Assembly (NCBI RefSeq): GCF_029227915.1
Contig: NC_079880.1
Coordinates: 17,380,001 to 17,444,000 of the forward strand
Origin: Hydractinia symbiolongicarpus
Lineage: Eukaryota > Cnidaria > Hydrozoa > Anthoathecata > Hydractiniidae
Length of the DNA stretch: 64,000 nucleotides
Direction of reading: 5' to 3'
In this document: piece by piece, positions 39,395 through 49,850 of the stretch
How positions within the stretch are numbered: position 1 is the first letter of the stretch
How the letters are laid out: every line of letters starts with the position of its first letter
Program-made: the position numbers and the translations under genes
The notes under the pieces: model-generated
What the model was told of the DNA's origin: nothing
Seen by the model: the letters and a program-made list of their open reading frames with translations, nothing else
Databases searched by the model: none

Positions 39395-40200
39395 CTCGTG
39401 ATTTTCGTGTATCGCCTTTTTTTAGGCCTCTATAAGGCATATTACGGCCTTTAGAGGCCTGTCCATGTAGTTGACGGAGTTCTAAAGCCAATGTGCTAGG
39501 GGATACGACTTATGATATTGTAGTCCATTGAGAGTGGAAGGACTAGACCAATGGTAACCTGCACAAGCACGTGGAACCGGGGGATTTACGTGTAAGGCGT
39601 TTATTAGGCGGCAAAAGGCCATATTACAGCCTTTAGAGGCCTGTGCATGTAGTTGACGGTGTTGTAAAGCCATAGTGCCAAAGAAAACGACTTAGGACGT
39701 CGTAGTCCATGGAGAATGGAAGGATTAGACCAATGGTAACCTGTGCAAGCACGTTTAAACACGTGATTTACGCGTAAGGTCTTTACTAGGCCTCTAGAAG
39801 GCCATACTACGGCTTTAGAGTCCTGTGCATGTAGTTGACAAAGTTCTAAAGCCATTGCGCTGGGGAAAACGACTTAGAACGTCGCAGTCCGTGGAGAGTG
39901 GAAGGACTAGACCAATGATAACCTGTGCGAGAACGTGAAAGCACGTTATTTACGCGTAAGGCCTTTATTAGCTGGCAAAGGTCCATGTTACGGCCTTTAG
40001 AGGCCTGTGCATGTATTTGACGGCGTTCTAAAGCCATGGTGCCGAAATAAACGACTTAAGACGTCGTAGTCCATGTAGGATGGATGGACTAGAAAAAAGG
40101 TAACCTGTGCAAGCGCGTGGAAACACGTGATTTACATGAAAGGCCTTTAATAGGCCGCAAAAGGCCATATTACGACCTTTAGAGGCCTGTGCATGTAGTT

Positions 40201-40474
40201 GACGATGTTCTAAAGCCATGGCGCTGGGGAAAACGACTTAGGACGTCGCAGTCCATGGAGAATGGAAGGAATAGACCAATGGTAACCTGCGCAAAAACGT
40301 GGGAGCACGTAATTTACGCGTAAGGCCTTAATTAGCCGGCAAAAGCCCATATCACAACCTTTAGAGGCCTGTGCATGTAGTTGACGATGTTCTAAAGCCA
40401 TGGCGCTGGGGAAAACGACTTAGGACGTCGCAGTCCATGGAGAATGGAAGGAATAGACCAATGGTAACCTGCGC
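40201..40474 (+). repeat. Single-monomer tandem duplication
   Basis: 40,201-40,292 repeats at 40,383-40,474 with a shift of exactly 182 bp. The shared private variants GGAAGGAATAGACC and GCGCAAAAACGTGG indicate a direct local duplication of one monomer and not chance similarity between family members. The homologous place near 48.7 kb has a single monomer. Confidence 0.8.
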
Positions 40475-40760
40475 AAAAACGTGGAACCACGTGATTCTCG
40501 TGTATCGCCTTTACTAGGCCGCAAAAGCCCATATCACAACCTTTAGAGGCCTGTGCATGTAGTTGACGGCGTTCTAAAGCCATGGTGCTAGGGAAAACGA
40601 CTTAGGACGTCGCAGTCTATGAAGAGTGGAAGGACTAGACCAATGGTAACCTGCACAAGCATGTGGAACCGGGGGATTTACGTGTACGGCCTTTAATAGG
40701 CGACAAAAGGCCATATTACCGCCTTTAGAGGCCTGTGCATGTAGTTGACGGCGTTCTAAA

Positions 40761-40942
40761 GCCATGGTGCGAGGGAAATCGTCCTAGAACGTAGTAGTCC
40801 ATTAAGAGTAGAAGGAATTGACCAATGGTAACCTGCACACACACGTGGAACCACGTGATTTTCGTGTATTGCCCTTATTAGGCCTCTATAAGGCATATTA
40901 CGGCCTTTAGAGGCCTGTGCATGTAGTTGACGGCGTTCTAAA
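40761..40942 (+). repeat. Example monomer with mapped motifs (182 bp)
   Basis: One full monomer, from GCCATGG to the base before the next GCCATGG, shown as a guide to the family. It holds the CCAAT-containing box CCAATGGTAACC at 40,822-40,833, which includes a BstEII site (GGTNACC). A dyad, CACGTGGAACCACGTG, lies at 40,842-40,857. After that come GGCCTCTATAAGG, the TATTACGGCCTTTAGAGG block, and GTGCATGTAGTTGACGGCG. StuI (AGGCCT), PmlI (CACGTG) and NcoI (CCATGG) sites recur in many monomers. This copy belongs to the subtype beginning GTGCGAGGGAAATCG. The motifs are read directly; any protein binding to them is not shown. Confidence 0.93.
40842..40857 (+). other. CACGTG double dyad, example
   Basis: CACGTGG and CCACGTG flank two A bases, forming an inverted repeat with two embedded CACGTG hexamers. 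The same full form occurs at 11,347-11,362, 41,388-41,403 and 49,131-49,146. A shorter form (CGTGGAACCACG) is common in many more monomers. CACGTG is the E-box/G-box core bound by bHLH or bZIP proteins in many eukaryotes, but no binding is shown here. Confidence 0.75.
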
Positions 40943-42107
40943 GCCATGGTTCTAGGGAAAACGACTTATGACCTTGTAGTATATTGAGAGTGGAAGGACT
41001 AGACCAATGGTAACCTGCGCAAAAACGTGGAACCACGTGATTCTCGTGTATCGCCTTTACTAGGCCGCAAAAGCCCATATCACAACCTTTAGAGGCCTGT
41101 GCATGTAGTTGACGGCGTTCTAAAGCCATGGTGCTAGGGAAAACGACTTAGGACGTCGCAGTCTATGAAGAGTGGAAGGACTAGACCAATGGTAACCTGC
41201 ACAAGCATGTGGAACCGGGGGATTTACGTGTACGGCCTTTAATAGGCGGCAAAAGGCCATATTACCGCCTTTAGAGGCCTGTGCATGTAGTTGACGGCGT
41301 TCTAAAGCCATGGTGCGAGGGAAATCGTCCTAGAACGTAGTAGTCCATTAAGAGTAGAAGGAATTGACCAATGGTAACCTGCACACACACGTGGAACCAC
41401 GTGATTTTCGTGTATTGCCCTTATTAGGCCTCTATAAGGCATATTACGGCCTTTAGAGGCCTGTGCATGTAGTTGACGGCGTTCTAAAGCCATGGTTCTA
41501 GGGAAAACGACTTATGACCTTGTAGTATATTGAGAGTGGAAGGACTAGACCAATGGTAACTTGCACAAGCACGTGGAACGAGGGGAATTACGTGAAAGGC
41601 CTTTAATAGGCTGCAAAAGGCCATATTACGGCCTTTAGAGGCCTGTACATGTAGTTGACGTCGTTCTAAAGCCATGGCGCTGGGGAAAAAGACTTAAGAC
41701 GTCGTAGTCCATGGAGAATGGAAGGACTAGACCAATGGTAACCTGCGCAAGAACGTGGGAGCACGTAATTTACGCGTAAGGCCTTTATTAGCCGGCAAAA
41801 GCCCATATCACAACCTTTAGAGGCCTGTGCATATAGTTGACGGCGTTCTAAAGCCATGGTGCTAGGGAAAACGACTTAGGACTTCGAAGTCCATGAAGAG
41901 TGGAAGGACTAGACCAATGGTAACCTGCCCACCCTCGTGGAACCACGTGATTCTCGTGTATCGCCTTTATTAGGCCTCTATAAGGCATATTACGGCCTTT
42001 AGAGGCCTGTGCATGTAGTTGACGGCGTTCTAAAGCCATGGTGCTAGGGAAAACGACTTATGACCTTGTAGTATATTGAGAGTGGAAGGACTAGACCAAT
42101 GGTAACT

Positions 42108-43431
42108 TGCACAAGCACGTGGAACGAGGGGAATTACGTGTAAGGCCTTTACTAGGCGGCAAAAGGCTATATTACGGCATTTAGAGGCCTTTTAATGTAG
42201 TTGACGGCGTTCTAAAGCCATGGTGCCAAGGAAAACGACTTAGGACGCAGTAGTCCATGTAGGATGGATGGACTAGAAAAAAGGTAGCCTGTGCAAGCGC
42301 GTGGAAACACGTGATTTACGTGAAAGGCCTTTAATAGGCGGCAAAAGCCCATATCACAACCTTTAGAGGCCTGTGCATGTAGTTGACGGCGTTCTAAAGC
42401 CATGGTGCGAGGGAAATCGTCCTAGAACGTAGTAGTCCATTAAGAGAAGAAGGAGTTGACCAATGGTAACCTGCACACACTCGTGGAACCACGTGATTTT
42501 CGTGTATCGCCTTTTTTTAGGCCTCTATAAGGCATATTACGGCCTTTAGAGGCCTGTCCATGTAGTTGACGGAGTTCTAAAGCCAATGTGCTAGGGAAAA
42601 CGACTTATGATATTGTAGTCTATTGAGAGTGGAAGGACTAGACCAATGGTAACCTGCACAAGCACGTGGAACCGGGGGATTTACGTGTAAGGCCTTTATT
42701 AGGCGGCAAAAGGCCATACTACAGCCTTTAGAGGCCTGTGCATGTAGTTGACGGCGTTGTAAAGCCATAGTGCCAAAGAAAACGACTTAGGACGTCGTAG
42801 TCCATGGAGAATGGAAGGATTAGACCAATGGTAACCTGCGCAAGCACGTTTAAACACGTGATTTACGCGTAAGGTCTTTACTAGGCCTCTAGAAGGCCAT
42901 ACTACGGCTTTAGAGTCCTGTGCATGTAGTTGACAAAGTTCTAAAGCCATGGCGCTGGGGAAAACGACTTAGAACGTCGCAGTCCGTGGAGAGTGGAAGG
43001 ACTAGACCAATGATAACCTGTGCGAGAACGTGAAAGCACGTTATTTACGCGTAAGGCGTTTATTAGCTGGCAAAGGTCCATGTTACGGCCTTTAGAGGCC
43101 TGTGCATGTATTTGACGGCGTTCTAAAGCCATGGTGCCGAAAAAAACGACTTAAGACGTCGTAGTCCATGTAGGATGGATGGACTAGAAAAATGGTAACC
43201 TGTGCAAGCGCGTGGAAACACGTGATTTACATGTAAGGCGTTTATTAGCCGGCAAAAGTCCATATTACGGCCTTTAGAGGCCTGTGCATGTAGTTGACGG
43301 CGTTCTAAAGCAATGGTGCTAGGGAAAACGACTTATGACCTTGTAGTATATTGAGAGTGGAAGAACTAGACCAATGGTAACTTGCACAAGCACGTGGAAC
43401 GAGGGGAATTACGTGTAAGGCCTTTACTAGG
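42108..43431 (+). repeat. D-E-F block shared with 55.5-56.5 kb
   Basis: About 41,640-43,130 matches about 55,030-56,520 at a constant 13,387-bp shift. It contains a C-D-E-F-G series with E at 42,764. The D monomers of both copies share TAGTCTATTGAGAG, and both F monomers share GTAAGGCGTTTATTAGCTGG. Confidence 0.84.
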
Positions 43432-45130
43432 CGGCAAAAGGCCATATTACGGCCTTTAGAGGCCTGTACATGTAGTTGACGTCGTTCTAAAGCCATGGCG
43501 CTGGGGAAAAAGACTTAAAACGTCGTAGTCCATAGAGAATGGAAGGACTAGACCAATGGTAACCTGCGCAAGAACGTGGGAGCACGTAATTTACGCGTAA
43601 GGCCTTTATTAGCCGGCAAAAGCCAATATCACAACCTTTAGTGGCCTGTGCATGTAGTTGACGGCGTTCTAAAGCCATGGTGCGAGAGAAATCGTCCTAG
43701 AACGTAGTAGTCAATTAAGAGAAGAAGGAGTTGACCAATGGTAACCTGCACACACTCGTGGAACCACGTGATTTTCGTGTATCGCCTTTACTAGGCCGCA
43801 AAAGCCCATATCACAACCTTTAGAGGCCTGTGCATGTAGTTGACGGCGTTCTAAAGCCATGGTGCGAGGGAAATCGTCCTAGAACGTAGTAGTCCATTAA
43901 GAGAAGAAGGAGTTGACCAATGGTAACCTGCACACACTCGTGAAACCACGTGATTTTCGTGTATCCCCTTTTTTAGGCCTCTATAAGGCATATTACGGCC
44001 CTTAGAGGCCTGTCCATGTAGTTGACGGAGTTCTAAAGCCAATGTGCTAGGGAAAACGACTTATGATATTGTAGTTCATCGAGAGTGGAAGGACTAGACC
44101 AATGTTAACCTGCACAAGCACGTGGAACCGGGGGATTTACGTGTAAGGCCTTTATTAGGCGGCAAAAGGCCCTATTACAGCCTTTAGAGGCCTGTGCATG
44201 TAGTTGACGGCGTTGTAAAGGCATAGTGCCAAAGAAAACGACTTAGGACGTCGTAGTCCATGGAGAATGGAAGGATTAGACCAATGGTAACCTGCGCAAG
44301 CACGTTTAAACACGTGATTTACGCGTAAGGTCTTTACTAGGCCTCTAGAAGGCCATACTACGGCTTTAGAGTCCTGTGCATGTAGTTGACAAAGTTCTAA
44401 AGCCATGGCGCTGGGGAAAAAGACTTAGAACGTCGCAGTCCGTGGAGAGTGGAAGGACTAGACCAATGATAACCTGTGCAGGAACGTGAAAGCACGTTAT
44501 TTACGCGTAAGGCCTTTATTAGCTGGCAAAGGTCCATGTTACGGCCTTTAGAGGCCTGTGCATGTATTTGACGGCGTTCTAAAGCCATGGTGCCGAAAAA
44601 AACGACTTAAGACGTCGTAGTCCATGTAGGATGGATGGACTAGAAAAATGGTAACCTGTGCAAGCGCGTGGAAACACGTGATTTACATGAAAGGCCTTTA
44701 ATAGGCCGCAAAAGGCCATATTACGGCCTTTAGAGGCCTGTGCATGTAGTTGACGATGTTCTAAAGCCATGGCGCTGGGGAAAACGACTTAGGACGTCGC
44801 AGTCCATGGAGAATGGAAGTACTAGACCAATGGTAACCTGCGCAAGAACGTGGGAGCACGTAATTTACGCGTAAGGCCTTTATTAGCCGGCAAAAGCCCA
44901 TATCACAACCTTTAGAGGCCTGTGCATGCAGTTGACGGCGTTCTCAAGCCATGGTGCTAGGGAAAACGACTTAGGACGTCGCAGTCCGTGTAGAGTGGAA
45001 GGACTAGACCAATGGTAACCTGCACACCCTCGTGGAACCACGTGATTCTCGTGTATCGCCTTTACTAGGCCGCAAAAGCCCATATCACAACCTTTAGAGG
45101 CCTGTGCATGTAGTTGACGGCGTTCTAAAG
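43432..45130 (+). repeat. Block shared with 52.3-54.0 kb
   Basis: It matches 52,268-53,965 at a shift of 8,835-8,836 bp. The one-base change in the shift comes from a single-base deletion in the right copy near 52,496 (GTTGCGGCG for GTTGACGGCG). Shared variants include CCTATTACAGCC, GTAAAGGCATAGTGCC and GTATCCCCTTTTTTAGG. Confidence 0.86.
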
Positions 45131-47865
45131 CCATGGTGCTAAGAAAAACGACTTATGACCTTGTAGTATATTGAGAGTGGAAGGACAAAAAGGCCATATT
45201 ACGGCCTTTAGAGGCCTGTACATGTAGTTGACGTCGTTCTAAAGCCATGGTGCGAGGGAAATCGTCCTAGAACGTAGTAGTCCATTAAGAGAAGAAGGAG
45301 TTGACCAATGGTAACCTCGTGATTTTCGTGTATCGCCTTTTTTTAGGCCTCTATAAGGCATATTACGGCCTTTAGAGGCCTGTCCATGTAGTTGACGGAG
45401 TTCTAAAGCCAATGTGCTAGGGGAAACGACTTATGATATTGTAGTCCATTGAGAGTGGAAGGACTAGACCAATGGTAACCTGCACAAGCACGTGGAACCG
45501 GGGGATTTACGTGTAAGGCCTTTATTAGGCGGCAAAAGGCCATATTACAGCCTTTAGAGGCCTGTGCATGTAGTTGACGGCGTTGTAAAGCCATAGTGCC
45601 AAAGAAAACGACTTAGGACGTCGTAGTCCATGGAGAATGGAAGGATTAGACCAATGGTAACCTGCGCAAGCACGTTTAAACACGTGATTTACGCGTAAGG
45701 TCTTTACTAGGCCTCTAGAAGGCCATACTACGGCTTTAGAGTCCTGTGCATGTAGTTGACAAAGTTCTAAAGCCATGGCGCTGGGGAAAACGACTTAGAA
45801 CGTCGCAGTCCGTGGAGAGTGGAAGGACTAGACCAATGATAACCTGTGCGAGAACGTGGGAGCACGTTATTTACGCGTAAGGCCTTTATTAGCTGGCAAA
45901 GGTCCATGTTACGGCCTTTAGAGGCCTGTGCATGTATTTGACGGCGTTCCAAAGCCATGGTGCCGAAGAAAACGACTTAAGACGTCGTAGTCCATGTAGG
46001 ATGGATGGACTAGAAAAATGGTAACCTGTGCAAGCGCGTGGAAACACGTGATTTACATGTAAGGCGTTTATTAGCCGGCAAAAGTCCATATTACGGCCTT
46101 TAGAGGCCTGTGCATGTAGTTGACGGCGTTCTAAAGCAATGGTGCCAAAGAAAACGACTTAAGACGTCGTAGTCCATGTAGGATGGATGGACTAGAAAAA
46201 AGGTAACCTGTGCAAGCGCGTGGAAACACGTGATTTACATAAAAGGCCTTTAATAGGCCGCAAAAGGCCATATTACGGCCTTTAGAGGCCTGTGCATGTA
46301 GTTGACGATGTTCTAAAGCCATGGCGCTGGGGAAAACGACTTAGAACGTCGCAGTCCATGGAGAATGGAAGGACTAAACCAATGGTAACCTGCGCAAGAA
46401 CGTAGGAGCACGTAATTTACGCGTAAGGCCTTTATTAGCCGGCAAAAGCCCATATCACAACCTTTAGAGGCCTGTGCATGCAGTTGACGGCGTTCTCAAG
46501 CCATGGTGCTAGGGAAAACGACTTAGGACGCAGCAGTCCATTAAGAGTTGAAGGAGTAGACCAATGGTAACCTGCACAGCCACGTAGAACCACGTGACTT
46601 ACGTTTCAAGCCTTTATTAGGCATATAAAAAGCATAATGCAACCTTTAGATGCCTGGGCATAAGGTTGACGATGTTCTAAAGCCTTGGCGCTGGGGAAAA
46701 CAACCTAGGACGTCGCAGTCCAGGGACAGTGGAAGGACTAGACCAATGGTAACCTGTGCAAGAACGTGGGAGCACGTAATTTACGCGTCAGGCCTTTATT
46801 AGCCGCCAAAAGCCCATATTACGGCTTTTAGAGGCCTGTGCATGTAGTTGACAGAGTTTTAAAGCCATGGTGCTAGGGAAAACGACTTAGGACGTCGCAG
46901 TCCATGAAGAGTGGAAGGACTAGACCAATGGTAACCTGCACACCCTCGTGGAACCACGTGATTCTCGTGTATCGCCTTTACTAGGCCGCAAAAGCCCATA
47001 TCACAACCTTTAGAGGACTGTGAAAGTAGTTGACTGCGTTTTAAAGCCATGGTGCTAGGGAAAACGACTTAGGACGTCGCAGTCCATGAAGAGTGGAAGG
47101 ACTAGACCAATGGTAACCTGCACAAGCATGTGGAACCGAGGGGAATTACGTGTACGGCCTTTAATAGGCGGCAAAAGGCCATATTACGGCCTTTAGAGGC
47201 CTGTGCATGTAGTTGACGGCGTTCTAAAGCCATGGTGCAAGGGAAATCGTCCTAGAACGTAGTAGTCCATTAAGAGTAGAAGGAGTTGACCAATGGTAAC
47301 CTGCACACACACGTGCAACCACGTGATTTTCGTGTATTGCCCTTATTAGGCCTCTATAAGGCATATTACGGCCTTTAGAGGCCTGTGCATGTAGTTGACG
47401 GCGTTCTAAAGCCATGGTTCTAGGGAAAACGACTTATGACCTTGTAGTATATTGAGAGTGGAAGGACTAGACCAATGGTAACTTGCACAAGCACGTGGAA
47501 CGAGGGGAATTACGTGCAAGGCCTTTACTAGGCGGCAAAAGGCTATATTACGGCATTTAGAGGCCTTTTAATGTAGTTGACGGCGTTCTAAAGCCATGGT
47601 GCTAAGGAAAACGACTTAGGACGCAGTAGTCCATGTAGGATGGATGGACTAGAAAAAAGGTAACCTGTGCAAGCGCGTGGAACCACATGATTTTCGTGTA
47701 TCGCCTTTACTAGGCCGCAAAAGCCCATATCACAACCTTTAGAGGCCTGTGCATGTAGTTGACGGCGTTCTAAACCAATGGTGCGAGGGAAATCGTCCTA
47801 GAACGTAGTAGTCCTTTAAGAGAAGAAGGAGTTGACCAATGGTAACCTGCACACACTCGTGGAAC
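45131..47865 (+). repeat. Block with a truncated monomer, shared with 50.2-51.3 kb
   Basis: Near 45,186 GGAAGGAC is joined to AAAAAGGCC, leaving a 114-bp monomer (68 bp lost). The intact counterpart is near 39,190-39,280. 45,317-46,392 matches 50,234-51,309 (shift 4,917 bp) and holds D-E-F with E at 45,590. 46,131-46,520 also matches 53,960-54,350. A B monomer lies near 46,530. The pre-deletion variant GGAACCTCG is present near 47,872. Confidence 0.83.
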
Positions 47866-49850
47866 CTCGTGATTTTCGTGTATCGCCTTTTTTTAGGCCT
47901 CTATAAGGCATATTACGGCCTTTAGAGGCCTGTCCATGTAGTTGACGGAGTTCTAAAGCCAATGTGCTAGGGAAAACGACTTATGATATTGTAGTCCATT
48001 GAGAGTGGAAGGACTAGACCAATGGTAACCTGCACAAGCACGTGGAACCGGGGGATTTACGTGTAAGGCCTTTATTAGGCGGCAAAAGGCCATATTACAG
48101 CCTTTAGAGGCCTGTGCATGTAGTTGACGGCGTTGTAAAGCCATAGTGCCAAAGAAAACGACTTAGGACGGCGTAGTCCATGGAGAATGGAAGGATTAGA
48201 CCAATGGTAACCTGCGCAAGCACGTTTAAACTCGTGATTTACGCGTAAGGTCTTTACTAGGCCTCTAAAAGGCCATACTACGGCTTTAGAGTCCTGTGCA
48301 TGTAGTTGACAAAGTTCTAAAGCCATTGCGCTGGGGAAAACGACTTAGAACGTCGCAGTCCGTGGAGAGTGGAAGGACTAGACCAATGATAACCTGTGCG
48401 AGAACGTGAAAGCACGTTATTTACGCGTAAGGCCTTTATTAGCTGGCAAAGGTCCATGTTACGGCCTTTATAGGCCTGTGCATGTATTTGACGGCGTTCT
48501 AAAGCCATGGTGCCGAAAAAAACGACTTAAGACGTCGTAGTCCATGTAGGATGGATGGACTAGAAAAAAGGTAACCTGTGCAAGCGCGTGGAAACACGTG
48601 ATTTACATGAAAGGCCTTTAATAGGCCGCAAAAGGCCATATTACGGCCTTTAGAGGCCTGTGCATGTAGTTGACGATGTTCTAAAGCCATGGCGCTGGGG
48701 AAAACGACTTAGGACGTCGCAGTCCATGGAGAATGGAAGGACTAGACCAGTGGTAACCTGCGCAAAAACGTGGAACCACGTGATTCTCGTGTATCGCCTT
48801 TACTAGGCCGCAAAAGCCCATATCACAACCTTTAGAGGCCTGTGCATGTAGTTGACGGCGTTCTAAAGCCATGGTGCTAGGGAAAACGACTTAGGACGTC
48901 GCAGTCTATGAAGAGTGGAAGGACTAGACCAATGGTAACCTGCACAAGCATGTGGAACCGGGGGATTTACGTGTACGGCCTTTAATAGGCGGCAAAAGGC
49001 CATATTACGGCCTTTAGAGGCCTGTGCATGTAGTTGACGGCGTTCTAAAGCCATGGTGCGAGGGAAATCGTCCTAGAACGTAGTAGTCCATTAAGAGTAG
49101 AAGGAGTTGACCAATTGTAACCTGCACACACACGTGGAACCACGTGATTTTCGTGTATTGCCCTTATTAGGCCTCTATAAGGCATATTACGGCCTTTAGA
49201 GGCCTGTGCATGTAGTTGACGGCGTTCTAAAGCCATGGTTCTAGGGAAAACGACTTATGACCTTGTAGTATATTGAGAGTGGAAGGACTAGACCAATGGT
49301 AACTTGCACAAGCACGTGGAACGAGGGGAATTACGTGAAAGGCCTTTAATAGGCTGCAAAAGGCCATATTACGGCCTTTAGAGGCCTGTACATGTAGTTG
49401 ACGTCGTTCTAAAGCCATGGCGCTGGGGAAAAAGACTTAAGACGTCGTAGTCCATGGAGAATGGAAGGACTAGACCAATGGTAACCTGCGCAAGAACGTG
49501 GGAGCACGTAATTTACGCGTAAGGCCTTTATTAGCCGGCAAAAGCCCATATCACAACCTTTAGAGGCCTGTGCATATAGTTGACGGCGTTCTAAAGCCAT
49601 GGTGCTAGGGAAAACGACTTAGGACTTCGAAGTCCATGAAGAGTGGAAGGACTAGACCAATGGTAACCTGCCCACCCTCGTGGAACCACGTGATTCTCGT
49701 GTATCGCCTTTATTAGGCCTCTATAAGGCATATTACGGCCTTTAGAGGCCTGTGCATGTAGTTGACGGCGTTCTAAAGCCATGGTGCTAGGGAAAACGAC
49801 TTATGACCTTGTAGTATATTGAGAGTGGAAGGACTAGACCAATGGTAACC
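47866..49850 (+). repeat. Unexpanded copy of the 39.4-42.1 kb block
   Basis: The same series of monomers as 39,395-42,107 without the two internal tandem duplications found there. It contains D-E-F (E at 48,140), then G and a run of GTGCTAGGG and GTGCGAGGG monomers. The perfect palindrome GGACTTCGAAGTCC occurs at 49,622-49,635, as at 41,879-41,892. Homology with the other block ends near 49,850. Confidence 0.85.

Larger units (their letters stand above)
40457..41548 (+). repeat. 546-bp (3-monomer) tandem duplication
   Basis: 40,457-41,002 is repeated as 41,003-41,548 with almost no difference. One difference noticed is GGCGACAAAAGG against GGCGGCAAAAGG near 40,700/41,246. Both breakpoints fall in GACCAATGGTAAC, the best conserved box of the monomer. 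The block at 48.7-49.3 kb has only one copy of this trimer, so the duplication is younger than the split between the two blocks. Confidence 0.9.
39395..42107 (+). repeat. Expanded copy of the 47.9-49.9 kb block
   Basis: It matches 47,866-49,850 but is four monomers (728 bp) longer. The shift is 8,471 bp at the left end and 7,743 bp at the right end. The extra length is explained by one single-monomer duplication near 40.2-40.5 kb and one three-monomer duplication at 40.5-41.5 kb. The right end (from about 41,640) also matches 55,030 onward at a shift of 13,387 bp. Confidence 0.85.
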
